This document shows, one piece after another, positions 9,220 to 17,506 of a DNA stretch of 46,638 bases (positions within the stretch are counted from its first letter, which is position 1; each line of letters begins with the position of its first letter). The position numbers were made by a program, and so were the translations under genes. Below the pieces are notes generated by a model that saw only the letters and a list, made by a program, of their open reading frames with translations, did no database searches and was not told the origin of the DNA. The DNA is from CALEUX01 sp037439945 (GTDB lineage: Bacteria; Bacteroidota; Bacteroidia; Bacteroidales; Marinilabiliaceae), in NCBI GenBank assembly GCA_037439945.1, contig JBBIVA010000009.1:1-46638 (forward strand), read 5' to 3'.

Positions 9220-9897
9220 TTACATCACCATTGGTTCAATTATAGAATTTCTGTTACGCAGCGAGAATTGCCAGTAACGATATAAATCATAATTAAAATT
9301 TCGTGAGTAACCTTCGGTTTGTACCAAACGGCTGCGGCGGGCAACCAAAAATGACTGGTGTGGCTTGTTATTGCATTTCCCCACCATAAAATCAATTGCC
9401 CCTTTAAATTTGTCATTCAGCCCATCCACATCTTCCTCGCAAAATATAATTAACCCAATTTTATTCTTTTTAGTTACCAAAATAATTTCATCAATGGGTA
9501 AATCATCAACATCTGTATAATCATCAATAACAATCAACATGTTTTTAATCAAATTATTGTCTCTTATCACATTAGGCAGGTTACCCCAACCATTCACCAG
9601 CCAGTTGTAATTTCTGGCCACAATACCCTGGCTGCCCAAAAGAGGCTCAACAATGTTAAAAGCCATATCAGAACCTGCAATTAACAGTTCGTCATCCCAG
9701 CTAAAAACTGATGCCAAAACAGTTTCAAGGACAAATAAAGGATCCTTCTTAAAAAGTATGGTCTCAAACCCGGTTTGGTAGAATAAATTAATATCAAGGT
9801 CGGCTTTTGACCACATGGCGATTATTCGGGGATCCAAATTGTCGTCAATATTTATGTTTCTTTGGGGATCAAAAACTTCAGAGTTTAATTGTATCAT
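9220..9897 (-). CDS. Shortened protein resembling a class V aminotransferase core
   Basis: This 225-residue soluble protein is not an obvious known enzyme. By eye it follows the large domain of PLP-dependent class V aminotransferases of the PhnW type: FVLETVLASVFSWDDELLIAGSDMAF resembles the cofactor-binding helix and strand, and IDFMVGKCNNKPHQSFLVARRSRL resembles the Schiff-base lysine region (flvSSANKC...PGFGFVIARR), with Lys174 in the lysine position. The end, FNYDLYRYWQFSLRNRNSIIEP, resembles the SLDLYDQW...FTpPtH segment, where the protein stops; a normal enzyme has roughly 130 more residues. The usual ATP-independent ETTTG-type motif is absent. It ends in a clean TAA, so this looks like a reduced domain rather than a fresh truncation. 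Catalysis is doubtful. It is monocistronic. Confidence 0.6.
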   Translation of the reverse strand: MIQLNSEVFDPQRNINIDDNLDPRIIAMWSKADLDINLFYQTGFETILFKKDPLFVLETVLASVFSWDDELLIAGSDMAFNIVEPLLGSQGIVARNYNWLVNGWGNLPNVIRDNNLIKNMLIVIDDYTDVDDLPIDEIILVTKKNKIGLIIFCEEDVDGLNDKFKGAIDFMVGKCNNKPHQSFLVARRSRLVQTEGYSRNFNYDLYRYWQFSLRNRNSIIEPMVM

Positions 9898-10228
9898 AAC
9901 TTAACCATTAAAATTGCACAATAACAACCAGGCAATTAAAAGATCCAACTCATTAACATAAAAGTATATCTAACTTATTTAACCATTATCAATTAAATGT
10001 TACCAATTTATTACCTTTATATAGCGTTGACAAATGAATGCATCTAAACACGTATTCAAATAATTTACTTTTTTATGCAATTTGACAAGAGTATGATTCT
10101 TTTTGATGAAGGAAATTCCAAGCACTAATTACTACTCAATTCTATGTTATCAAATACCTAAATTCTAATGTTACTTTTGACCGTCATTATTCAATTCTTA
10201 TATTTACAGGTTTAGAAATACCACATAA
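9898..10228. other. Divergent intergenic region before priA
   Basis: This is 331 AT-rich bases between divergent genes. Apart from the promoter-like sequence for priA (10176-10206) I see no gene, repeat or structured RNA. Confidence 0.5.
10176..10206 (+). promoter_or_regulatory. Candidate promoter of priA
   Basis: TTTG (10176-10179) and TATATTTA (10199-10206) are separated by 19 bases, matching the Bacteroidetes -33/-7 layout with one mismatch in the -7 box (final A instead of G). The predicted transcript would start near 10213, about 15 bases before the priA ATG. Confidence 0.45.
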
Positions 10229-12694
10229 ATGTCATCCAACTTCGCCGATATAATTCTTCCGGTTCCTTTACCAGGGTTATTTACGTATGAGATTCCACTG
10301 AAACACCTTAAAACCGTAAAACCAGGTATTAGGGTGGTAGTACCCTTCGGTAAGAAAAAACAACTCTCAGGTATAATTTTCGAAATTCACAACAAAAAAC
10401 CCGAATTGTATGAAACAAAAGAAATATTTGCCATTTTGGATAATGAACCAATTTTAACTCCCGGCCAGCTAAACCTTTGGCAGTGGATCGCCACCTATTA
10501 TCAATGTTCTATTGGCGACGTTTATAAAGCCGCTGTGCCAGCTGGACTAAAATTGGAAAGTGAAACTGAATTTTTCTATAATCCCGAATTTGAAGCAAAA
10601 ACGGCCCTACCTGAAAAATCGGTGGTGATATTGGATTTCCTTGCCAATGAAAAAAAATCATCATTAAGGGAAATAAACAGAATAACAGGACTTAAGAACA
10701 GCTATCCTTTAATAAAAGGATTAATTGAGATGAACGCCGTTTTTGTTGAAGAAAAACTTCAGCAAAAATTCAAGGCGAAAGAAGAGCTTTTTCTTTCACT
10801 TCAACCTGAAATGAGAAATGAAGTGGCCCTGAAAAAAACATTTGACAAATTGGAGAAAGCTCAAAAGCAACTGCAATTATTAATGCTTTTCATTCAAAAA
10901 GCCGGAGGGGTGCAAAAAGCTGTGGCAGGGTCAACCGTGAGAAAAAAATCCATGACTGAAGAAACGGAAAACTCTTTTGCTGCACTAAATGAGCTTGTGC
11001 ATAAAAATATATTATTGCAGGAGTCGGTTGAAGTTGGCAGGTTGGATTTCTCAAATAATGAGGTCTCAGCAAAAAAACCTCTCTCATTTGAACAAAGCAA
11101 GGCATTGGAAGAGATAATTACAGGTTTTAAAAACGACAAACCGGTATTGCTACATGGTGTAACATCAAGCGGAAAAACTGAATTATATATACATTTAATT
11201 GATGAGTGTATTAAACATGACAAACAAGCACTTTATCTCCTGCCCGAAATAGCTTTAACAACCCAGATTACCAACAGGCTTAAATCAATTTTCGGTAATA
11301 AACTTGGGATTTACCATTCAAAATTCAGCGATGAAGAGCGGGTTGAGATATGGAACGATTTGCTACAGAAAAATAACTATCAAATAATTATTGGGGTTCG
11401 CTCGTCAGTATTTTTGCCATTCAAAAACCTTGGACTTGTAATAATTGATGAGGAACATGAAAACTCCTTTAAGCAATATGACCCGGCACCACGCTACCAT
11501 GCAAGGGATGTGGCATTTATGGCAGCAAAAAGTTTTAACGCAAACATTGTTCTTGGAACTGCAACTCCTTCAATAGAAAGCTATTACAATGCCCAATCAG
11601 GTAAATTTCACCTTGTTGAATTAAAAACAAGGTTCGAAGGTATGCTTTTACCGGAAATAAAAGTTATAAATACCCGTGAGGCTTACCGGAAAAAAAATAT
11701 GAACTCCCATTTTTCACCTGAACTAATCGAACTTATGGGAAAGGCCCTGAATAATAAGGAACAAATAATTTTATTTCAGAACCGAAGAGGGTTCGCCCCA
11801 TTTCTTGAATGTTCAAAATGCGCCTGGATACCCAAATGCATACATTGCGATGTTAGTATGACTTATCACAAAAATATTGATCAGTTAATTTGTCATTATT
11901 GCGGCCATTCGGTATCAACATTTCAAACATGCCAGGCCTGCTCAAGTCCATCACTGTTTACTAAAGGTTTTGGCACTCAAAAAATTGAAGAAGAAATAAA
12001 AACCATATTCCCCCAGGCAAGGGTGATAAGAATGGATTATGATACAACACGTTCAAAATCAGGATACGAAAAAATTATTTCATCATTTGAATTGGGCAAA
12101 CTGGACATACTTGTTGGAACCCAAATGGTTACCAAAGGGTTGGATTTTGACCGTGTTAGCGTTGTTGGTATTTTAAATGCGGATAATATGCTTAACAATC
12201 CTGATTTCAGGGCATTTGAAAGAAGTTTTCAACTAATAGCCCAAGTAAGTGGACGTGCAGGGCGAAAAAACAGGCAGGGTACGGTAATCCTTCAAACATC
12301 AAACCCCGATCACCCTGTAATAAAATATGTTACAAATAATGATTACACATCTTTTTACAATCTCCAGATTGAAGAACGACAAAACTATAAATACCCACCC
12401 TTTTACCGGTTAATATTTCTGACAGTAAAACATAAAAACCCGGGCATAACAAAAAGTGCTGCCAACGAATTGGGTAAAAACCTGAGGTCCCTTTTTGGAA
12501 ACCGGATTATAGGACCACAAATGCCCCCTGTAAATAAAATTCAGGATTTACATTTGCAACGGATTGTAATTAAACTGGAACGTAATGCTTCACCCGCAAA
12601 AGCAAAACAGTTGATGCAGGAATGCATAAACAAACTATTATCAAAGGACCCATGGCGATATGTTTCAATTATTGCTGACGTTGACCCGTACTAA
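10229..12694 (+). CDS. priA: Primosomal replication restart helicase PriA
   Basis: This 821-residue superfamily 2 DNA helicase recognises stalled or repaired forks and reloads the replicative helicase. It has the N-terminal DNA-binding region (PLPGLFTYEIP...PGIRVVVPFGKK), Walker A GVTSSGKTELY near residue 310, Walker B with the DEEH box near 406 (VIIDEEHENSFKQ), the GTATPSIES motif, a zinc-binding insert with eight cysteines in CxxC-type pairs (about 527-575), and motif VI QVSGRAGR. Length fits the family. The ATG is preceded closely by a plausible promoter. rpoN follows after 188 bases and probably has its own promoter. Confidence 0.96.
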   Translation: MSSNFADIILPVPLPGLFTYEIPLKHLKTVKPGIRVVVPFGKKKQLSGIIFEIHNKKPELYETKEIFAILDNEPILTPGQLNLWQWIATYYQCSIGDVYKAAVPAGLKLESETEFFYNPEFEAKTALPEKSVVILDFLANEKKSSLREINRITGLKNSYPLIKGLIEMNAVFVEEKLQQKFKAKEELFLSLQPEMRNEVALKKTFDKLEKAQKQLQLLMLFIQKAGGVQKAVAGSTVRKKSMTEETENSFAALNELVHKNILLQESVEVGRLDFSNNEVSAKKPLSFEQSKALEEIITGFKNDKPVLLHGVTSSGKTELYIHLIDECIKHDKQALYLLPEIALTTQITNRLKSIFGNKLGIYHSKFSDEERVEIWNDLLQKNNYQIIIGVRSSVFLPFKNLGLVIIDEEHENSFKQYDPAPRYHARDVAFMAAKSFNANIVLGTATPSIESYYNAQSGKFHLVELKTRFEGMLLPEIKVINTREAYRKKNMNSHFSPELIELMGKALNNKEQIILFQNRRGFAPFLECSKCAWIPKCIHCDVSMTYHKNIDQLICHYCGHSVSTFQTCQACSSPSLFTKGFGTQKIEEEIKTIFPQARVIRMDYDTTRSKSGYEKIISSFELGKLDILVGTQMVTKGLDFDRVSVVGILNADNMLNNPDFRAFERSFQLIAQVSGRAGRKNRQGTVILQTSNPDHPVIKYVTNNDYTSFYNLQIEERQNYKYPPFYRLIFLTVKHKNPGITKSAANELGKNLRSLFGNRIIGPQMPPVNKIQDLHLQRIVIKLERNASPAKAKQLMQECINKLLSKDPWRYVSIIADVDPY

Positions 12695-12822
12695 TAAAAA
12701 AAGCCCATTAATTAATCATTCCATTATGTGTAATAGTCCAATCTTCTGTTTTAAAACAGACAAATTCACAATTTAACTTAAATCTGCAGTTCTATTAATT
12801 TCCATATTGAAGGAATTAACAC

Positions 12823-12830
12823 TATTTTTG
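12823..12830 (+). promoter_or_regulatory. Candidate -7 box for rpoN
   Basis: TATTTTTG matches TAnnTTTG exactly, 52 bases upstream of the rpoN ATG. The nearest TTG (12807-12809) is only 13 bases upstream, which is short for a -33 element, so support is weak. Confidence 0.28.
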
Positions 12831-12882
12831 TTATCTGCCTTTATGATTAAGCAGAACCAGTTTACAAGGCGTTTAGCACTTT

Positions 12883-14337
12883 ATGTTGAAACAGGGTTTA
12901 CAGCAAAAATTATTGCAAAAGCTTTCACCTTTACAAATACAGGTGATTAAACTTTTGGAAATTCCAACAGCTCAGCTTGAACAAAGAATTAAGGAGGAGC
13001 TGGAAGCAAATCCTGTGCTTGAATATGAAGGTGACTCAAATGAGCAGGACAGTTATGGCGATGAGCCTGAAACCCATGAAAGTGACCAAAGTAAAGATGA
13101 TCTTTCTATTGACGAATATATTCAGGATGATGCAATTCCGGCGTATAAACTCCAATCACGAAATTACTCAAAAGATGATAAACAGGAAGATATTCCTTTT
13201 AGTATAGGCACAACCTTTCATGAACATTTAATAACCCAGTTGGGATTAAGGATTTTAGATGACCGGCAAACAGCTATTGCAGAATATATAATAGGCAATA
13301 TTGACGAAGATGGGTACCTGCGCCGCGAGATAGAGGAAATTGCTGATGACCTTGCCTTTACTCAAAACCTGGAGGTTGATGAAAAAGAAGTACTCGATAT
13401 ATTGGAAATTGTTCACGATTTTGACCCTCCGGGAATTGGAGCACGCGATTTGCAGGAGTGTCTTCTGTTGCAAATACAAAAAAAAGACCAGTCAGAAAAA
13501 GATATAGAAAATGCCTACCATATTCTTAAGCACCACTTTGAAGAGTTTACCCGTAAGCATTATGAAAAAATTGCCAAACGTCTTCATATTGAAGATGATG
13601 AACTTAAAGAAGCTATAAACGAAATACTTAAACTGAACCCTAAACCAGGAAGCTCATACAGCAACCCAATGAACAAAATGGTTCAGCATATAATTCCTGA
13701 TTTTATTCTTGAAGCCGAAGATGGGCAGTTTCAGCTTATGCTTAACAACCGGAATGTACCCGAATTAAGAATAAGTTCTACATATAATGATATGCTGGTA
13801 GATTTTCAGGCCAATAAGAAAAATCAATCCCGTGAACAAAAAGAGGCCGTGATGTTTGTAAAACAAAAACTTGATTCGGCCAAATGGTTTATTGATGCCA
13901 TTAAACAACGGCAAAATACCTTACTTACAGTTATGAACTCCATTTTGGAGTATCAGCATGAATATTTTCTTGAGGGAGATGAAACCCGTATGAAACCTAT
14001 GATACTAAAAGATATCGCAGATAAAACAAATTTAGATATTTCAACTATTTCAAGGGTTTCTAATAGTAAATATATTCAAACCCACTTCGGTATTTATCCG
14101 CTTAAATACTTTTTTTCAGAGGGAATGCAAACCGACTCAGGTGAAGAGGTTTCAACCAGGGAAATTAAGAAGATTCTCGAAGAGTGTATTGGTAAAGAAA
14201 ATAAACGCAAACCGCTCACAGATGACAGGTTAGCTCAAATTCTTAAAGAGAAATCATATAACATTGCACGGCGTACAGTTGCCAAATACAGGGAGCAGTT
14301 AAACATTCCGGTAGCAAGACTTCGTAAAGAATTGTAA
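12883..14337 (+). CDS. rpoN: RNA polymerase sigma-54 factor RpoN
   Basis: This 484-residue sigma-54 factor directs RNA polymerase to -24/-12 promoters that need an AAA+ activator. Region I is the Gln/Leu-rich N-terminus (KLLQKLSPLQIQVIKLLEIPTAQLEQRI...EANPVLE). An acidic region II follows (about residues 46-85, with DEPETHESDQSKDD). Region III includes the core-binding part and ends with the helix-turn-helix (MILKDIADKTNLDISTISRVSNSKYIQT). The RpoN box ARRTVAKYRE is intact at about 462-471. The ATG lies within a context lacking a Shine-Dalgarno sequence. The PAP2-like gene begins 5 bases after its stop and must be cotranscribed. I found no convincing sigma-54 promoter in the window. Confidence 0.96.
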   Translation: MLKQGLQQKLLQKLSPLQIQVIKLLEIPTAQLEQRIKEELEANPVLEYEGDSNEQDSYGDEPETHESDQSKDDLSIDEYIQDDAIPAYKLQSRNYSKDDKQEDIPFSIGTTFHEHLITQLGLRILDDRQTAIAEYIIGNIDEDGYLRREIEEIADDLAFTQNLEVDEKEVLDILEIVHDFDPPGIGARDLQECLLLQIQKKDQSEKDIENAYHILKHHFEEFTRKHYEKIAKRLHIEDDELKEAINEILKLNPKPGSSYSNPMNKMVQHIIPDFILEAEDGQFQLMLNNRNVPELRISSTYNDMLVDFQANKKNQSREQKEAVMFVKQKLDSAKWFIDAIKQRQNTLLTVMNSILEYQHEYFLEGDETRMKPMILKDIADKTNLDISTISRVSNSKYIQTHFGIYPLKYFFSEGMQTDSGEEVSTREIKKILEECIGKENKRKPLTDDRLAQILKEKSYNIARRTVAKYREQLNIPVARLRKEL

Positions 14338-14342
14338 CTTTT

Positions 14343-14945
14343 ATGAGAATTTTAAGCAAGATAATATCCATTATTTTTCATCCCATGCTTATGCCAACCT
14401 TGGGGATTTTTCTAATTTTTCAGGCCGGCACACATCTCTCTTACCTTTCGCCCGATTCAAAAAGAATTATTTACCTTGCGGTATTTATTTCTACATGCAT
14501 AATGCCTTTATCTTTGCTACCATTATTTTTACAATTAAAAATTATCAAAAGCTTTCAAATGGAGGCTGCCAAAGAAAGGCTTTTCCCTGTTTTTGTTACA
14601 GGTGTTTTCTACTTTCTCGGATATGTTTTACTTAAAAAGATGGGGGTACCATCGCTATTGGAAAATTTTATTCTTTCGTCAATAGTAGCAGTATTTATTG
14701 CCGTAACCATAACCTACTTCTGGAAGATAAGTATGCACATGATAGCAATTGGCGGTGTTTCAGCGGTTTTACTTGCGCTTACACTGCGATACCAGGTTGA
14801 TTTGACCATATGGCTTTCATTAATCGTAATTATATCTGGCATAACTGCATCTTCCAGGTTGCATTTGGGGGCACACAATCCCTTACAGGTTTATTTGGGT
14901 TATTTTGTAGGCTTTTCAATAGTATTTAGTAGTTTTTGGTTATAA
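14343..14945 (+). CDS. PAP2-like integral membrane protein
   Basis: This 200-residue protein with about six membrane segments resembles phosphatidic-acid phosphatase type 2 enzymes. Remnants of the three motifs are visible: KERLFP (residues 77-82) for KxxxxxxRP, SMH (130-132) for PSGH, and SRLHLGAHNPLQ (171-182) for SRxxxxxHxxxD. Both catalytic histidines (132 and 178) are kept, but the last motif ends in Gln182 where the aspartate should be, and motif 1 is altered. Activity on lipid phosphates is therefore uncertain. It is 5 bases downstream of rpoN and convergent with pdxB, 19 bases away. The link to sigma-54 is positional only. Confidence 0.7.
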   Translation: MRILSKIISIIFHPMLMPTLGIFLIFQAGTHLSYLSPDSKRIIYLAVFISTCIMPLSLLPLFLQLKIIKSFQMEAAKERLFPVFVTGVFYFLGYVLLKKMGVPSLLENFILSSIVAVFIAVTITYFWKISMHMIAIGGVSAVLLALTLRYQVDLTIWLSLIVIISGITASSRLHLGAHNPLQVYLGYFVGFSIVFSSFWL

Positions 14946-14964
14946 AAAATTTACCCGGTTCTTG

Positions 14965-16089
14965 TTAAAGCAAATTAAACCCCAAATCTTTAATAATTTT
15001 AACTGTATCAGTATCAGCTCCTGTTAACTCTACTTTCCATGAGCCAAATTCTCGTCTTACAGGATATTCGCCCCTGAGTTTTTCAAATAAGGTCAAGTTA
15101 CTGCGCAAACGTTTATCATCTTCAAGAATATTATAGGTTCTTAATATTGCCATAGCTGCTACCTGATATGGTTTAAGACCGTTACAATCAATTTTGATAA
15201 AAGAAGTTTCGGGCATTGGTACCCCCTCGGCTTGCCAATTTGTAAGAGGTAATGCAAAAAAATTACTTATTGCCTGAACCGACATGGATGTTCCGTTTGC
15301 TTTTCCATCTGCCGAATAGCCCGCAATATGAGGTGTGCCAATCCAAACTTTATTATGAAGGTCAAGGGATATATCAGGTTCATTCTCCCAAACATCAAGA
15401 ATTATCCTGGAAATAACTCCATCATCGGTACCTTTTAAAAGGGCATTTGTTGAGGTAACCTCCCCCCTTGACGAATTTATAACCACAACTCCTTTTTTTA
15501 GTTTTTTTAATGACCCGTAATTAAACATGTGATATGTTGCATCAACCCCATTCATTTCCAGGGGAGTATGAAATGAAATTATATCACTTTCTTTCAATAC
15601 CCTGTCAAGGCTCACAAAATCCACCCCTGGTTCATTTCTTTCCCTTGGTGGATCGTTTAATAGAACTTTAAACCCCAAATCCCGTCCTAAACGGGCAACT
15701 TTAGAACCAACCATTCCAACACCTACAACGCCCAGAGTTGTTTCTTCAGGTTTTATACCTTCTTTTATTAACAACGATAAAATTGAGCCAATATATTGTC
15801 TTACCGAACCGGAGTTGCATCCGGGGGCATTATGCCATTTAATGCCTGCACTCTCAAGCCATGGAATATCAAAATGATCGGTGCCAATTGTTGCAGTTAC
15901 AACAATCTTAACCTTAGTTCCTTCAAGTAATCCTGAATTACAGGCAGTCCTGGTCCTTACAATTATGGCATCAGCATCTGATACATCTGTTTTCTTAATT
16001 GTTCCACCGGGTAAATAAACTACCTCATCAACATATGGCTCAAACACTCCTTTTAAAAAAGGGATCTTATCATCGGCAACTATTTTCAT
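14965..16089 (-). CDS. pdxB: Erythronate-4-phosphate dehydrogenase PdxB
   Basis: This 374-residue D-2-hydroxyacid dehydrogenase family enzyme oxidises 4-phosphoerythronate in the DXP-dependent route to pyridoxal 5'-phosphate. The start MKIVADDKIPFLKGVFEPY is typical of PdxB. The NAD-binding loop is GVVGVGMVGSKVARLGRDLGFKVLLNDPPR, followed by the catalytic segments VINSSRGEV, LDVWENEPD and TPHIAGYSADGK (active-site His). The C-terminal extension beyond about residue 290 distinguishes PdxB from phosphoglycerate dehydrogenase. Its ATG faces a spacer leading to the Fic cassette-like region. No cotranscribed vitamin B6 gene is visible. Confidence 0.93.
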   Translation of the reverse strand: MKIVADDKIPFLKGVFEPYVDEVVYLPGGTIKKTDVSDADAIIVRTRTACNSGLLEGTKVKIVVTATIGTDHFDIPWLESAGIKWHNAPGCNSGSVRQYIGSILSLLIKEGIKPEETTLGVVGVGMVGSKVARLGRDLGFKVLLNDPPRERNEPGVDFVSLDRVLKESDIISFHTPLEMNGVDATYHMFNYGSLKKLKKGVVVINSSRGEVTSTNALLKGTDDGVISRIILDVWENEPDISLDLHNKVWIGTPHIAGYSADGKANGTSMSVQAISNFFALPLTNWQAEGVPMPETSFIKIDCNGLKPYQVAAMAILRTYNILEDDKRLRSNLTLFEKLRGEYPVRREFGSWKVELTGADTDTVKIIKDLGFNLL

Positions 16090-16242
16090 CTGTTTATATT
16101 TTGTTTTTAGCTTTCAGGTGAAATGGCTATTGTGTTGATTTTTAATCATTCGGGCTGGGGTTCGTCAGTCATAAACAATTCATAAAATCTTAAGTTTTCA
16201 ATTCCTAAACAAAAATATATTTAAACTGCTTTTAACGGTTGC

Positions 16243-16351
16243 GTGTATGAAACGTTGGGGATTTGCGTGCTTCGTTCCTATCCGCCGACATAAACGCCGA
16301 TGCGAGGTAGAACGCTCGATTTAACCACTTAAACCCCTAAGTTTTATACAC
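16243..16351. repeat. Long imperfect hairpin next to the Fic gene
   Basis: The left arm 16243-16264 (GTGTATGAAACGTTGGGG...) and right arm 16331-16351 (...CCCCTAAGTTTTATACAC) are inverted copies with about 18 of 22 positions matching. The inner part also pairs (GTGCTTCGTTCC... with ...GGTAGAACGCTCG), giving a folded structure about 109 bases long with bulges. It lies immediately downstream of the Fic gene. It resembles folded single-stranded recombination sites in general shape, but I could not find the canonical integron RYYYAAC/GTTRRRY pair at its ends. Confidence 0.55.
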
Positions 16352-16354
16352 GAT

Positions 16355-16368
16355 GTTGTAGCTCGTTA
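16355..16368 (-). repeat. Inverted flank of the Fic region, copy 1
   Basis: GTTGTAGCTCGTTA here matches the reverse complement of 17493-17506 at 13 of 14 positions. The two copies bracket the Fic gene closely, 10 bases beyond its stop codon on this side. Confidence 0.6.
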
Positions 16369-16378
16369 TTATTCAACT

Positions 16379-17419
16379 CTAAAAATATGTATTAACTGCA
16401 AATTCAAATTGGTTGATAAATATATCTTTAAATGCTGAAATACAATTCTGCTCGTAAAAAATAAGCATCGCTTTTTTATACTCTATTGAATCTACGGTTC
16501 GAAATGATAATGGACAATGCTTGTTATTCATTAAAATAGCATTACTTACTATTCTCGCCGTTCGTTTATTTCCCTCCATAAACGGCTGAATATATGAAAT
16601 AAGAACTAGTGCTAATAATGCTTTTTCGAATACGTTTTTTTTAGCATTAATCAGATTACACATTTCAGTTAGAGCCTCTGCTATCTGGAACTCGTTATCA
16701 AGCGGACGATAATTCGTACCTAAAATACCAACCCTCCTTTTTCGAAGATTTCTATCAATAGCTAAATCCTTAATTAATAATCCATGAATATCCTCAATTT
16801 TTGAAATAGATATTGGAGTCAAATAATCAGGGTTAGAAATAATAAAATCAATTGCATCCATGTGGTTTAGAAGCATTATTGCTTCTTCTTTTGTTTTCCC
16901 GGATGCAGTTTCTTTATCTTTCAATAATCGCTCTGTTTCAAGTAACGAGTAAGTATTTCCCTCAATCTGCGATGATTTCCAGCTTAAATCAATTGCTAAT
17001 CGCTCCAATTCTTTCTTATATTCTGAATCTGTCAGTTGTAAAATATTTTGGGTATACTTTTTTTGAAGTTTTTCAAGTTTATCTACCTCCAATGCAGTAA
17101 AAATGTTATGCTTTATAAGGATATCTGTAATTAAACTGAAATTATAGTCAACTAATATTTCGCGTTCGTCAATCTCCTTTTCATAATATTTGTCAATATC
17201 AATAGGTTGTATGAGCTTGTAAACTAAGGAAATAAAATATTTTGTCCCTTTACCTTGTCCCTTAACTGATATTAAATTATCATCAGTAAGTTTTGTTAAT
17301 AATCTTTTTACTGTTGCATAACTAATTGATATAGAAATACCATCATGTATCTCTTTTGAAGAAGAGCCAGGATTGGAATTAATAAAATCTATTATTGCAG
17401 TTTCTTTATTATCAAGCAT
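16379..17419 (-). CDS. Fic-family protein with N-terminal winged helix and His-to-Gln core motif
   Basis: This 346-residue protein has a winged helix-turn-helix (about residues 1-65), an inhibitory motif SSQIEG (149-154, pattern S/TxxxEG) and a Fic core. Fic enzymes usually transfer AMP from ATP to a hydroxyl side chain, with the motif HxFx(D/E)GNGRxxR. Here the core reads QPFMEGNKRTAR (278-289): the catalytic histidine is Gln278 and the second glycine is lysine. The P-loop-like EGN and the Arg are kept. Without the histidine, classical AMPylation is unlikely; I recall other Bacteroidetes Fic proteins with the same Gln, so this may be a subfamily. The gene stands alone between inverted repeats, with repeated half-sites upstream that suggest self-regulation by its winged helix. 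Confidence 0.85.
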   Translation of the reverse strand: MLDNKETAIIDFINSNPGSSSKEIHDGISISISYATVKRLLTKLTDDNLISVKGQGKGTKYFISLVYKLIQPIDIDKYYEKEIDEREILVDYNFSLITDILIKHNIFTALEVDKLEKLQKKYTQNILQLTDSEYKKELERLAIDLSWKSSQIEGNTYSLLETERLLKDKETASGKTKEEAIMLLNHMDAIDFIISNPDYLTPISISKIEDIHGLLIKDLAIDRNLRKRRVGILGTNYRPLDNEFQIAEALTEMCNLINAKKNVFEKALLALVLISYIQPFMEGNKRTARIVSNAILMNNKHCPLSFRTVDSIEYKKAMLIFYEQNCISAFKDIFINQFEFAVNTYF

Positions 17420-17431
17420 ATTAAAATTATA

Positions 17432-17501
17432 AGCTCACAAATATACAATTTATAGCTCAAATATCAGTTAAGATTGAGCTTTATTCTTGTTCTAATGAGC
17501 T
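17432..17501. promoter_or_regulatory. Four evenly spaced half-sites upstream of the Fic gene
   Basis: AGCTCA occurs at 17432-17437 and 17454-17459, and its inverse TGAGCT at 17475-17480 and 17496-17501. Start-to-start distances are 22, 21 and 21 bases, about two helical turns each. The inner pair is a perfect 7-bp inverted repeat (AGCTCAA/TTGAGCT, 13 bases apart). A -7 box TATATTTG for the Fic gene (17438-17445, minus strand) lies between the first two half-sites, although no -33 element is apparent. The layout fits an operator for a dimeric or tetrameric regulator, most simply the Fic protein's own winged helix. Confidence 0.5.
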
Positions 17502-17506
17502 ACAAC
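17493..17506 (+). repeat. Inverted flank of the Fic region, copy 2
   Basis: TAATGAGCTACAAC is the inverted partner of 16355-16368. It overlaps the outermost operator half-site. It is followed by a small hairpin (AAAACC/GGTTTT, about 17507-17524) and CGTCCAACGT (17531-17540), whose CCAACGT is the inverse of ACGTTGG at 16252-16258, so the flanks are nested. The remaining spacer to the transketolase gene shows nothing further. Confidence 0.55.

Noticed and set aside
16236..16370. Canonical integron attC site
   Set aside because: The region folds into a long bulged hairpin, but the RYYYAAC and GTTRRRY core sites are not present in the correct places at its ends, and no integrase gene is in the window. 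It is kept as a repeat only.
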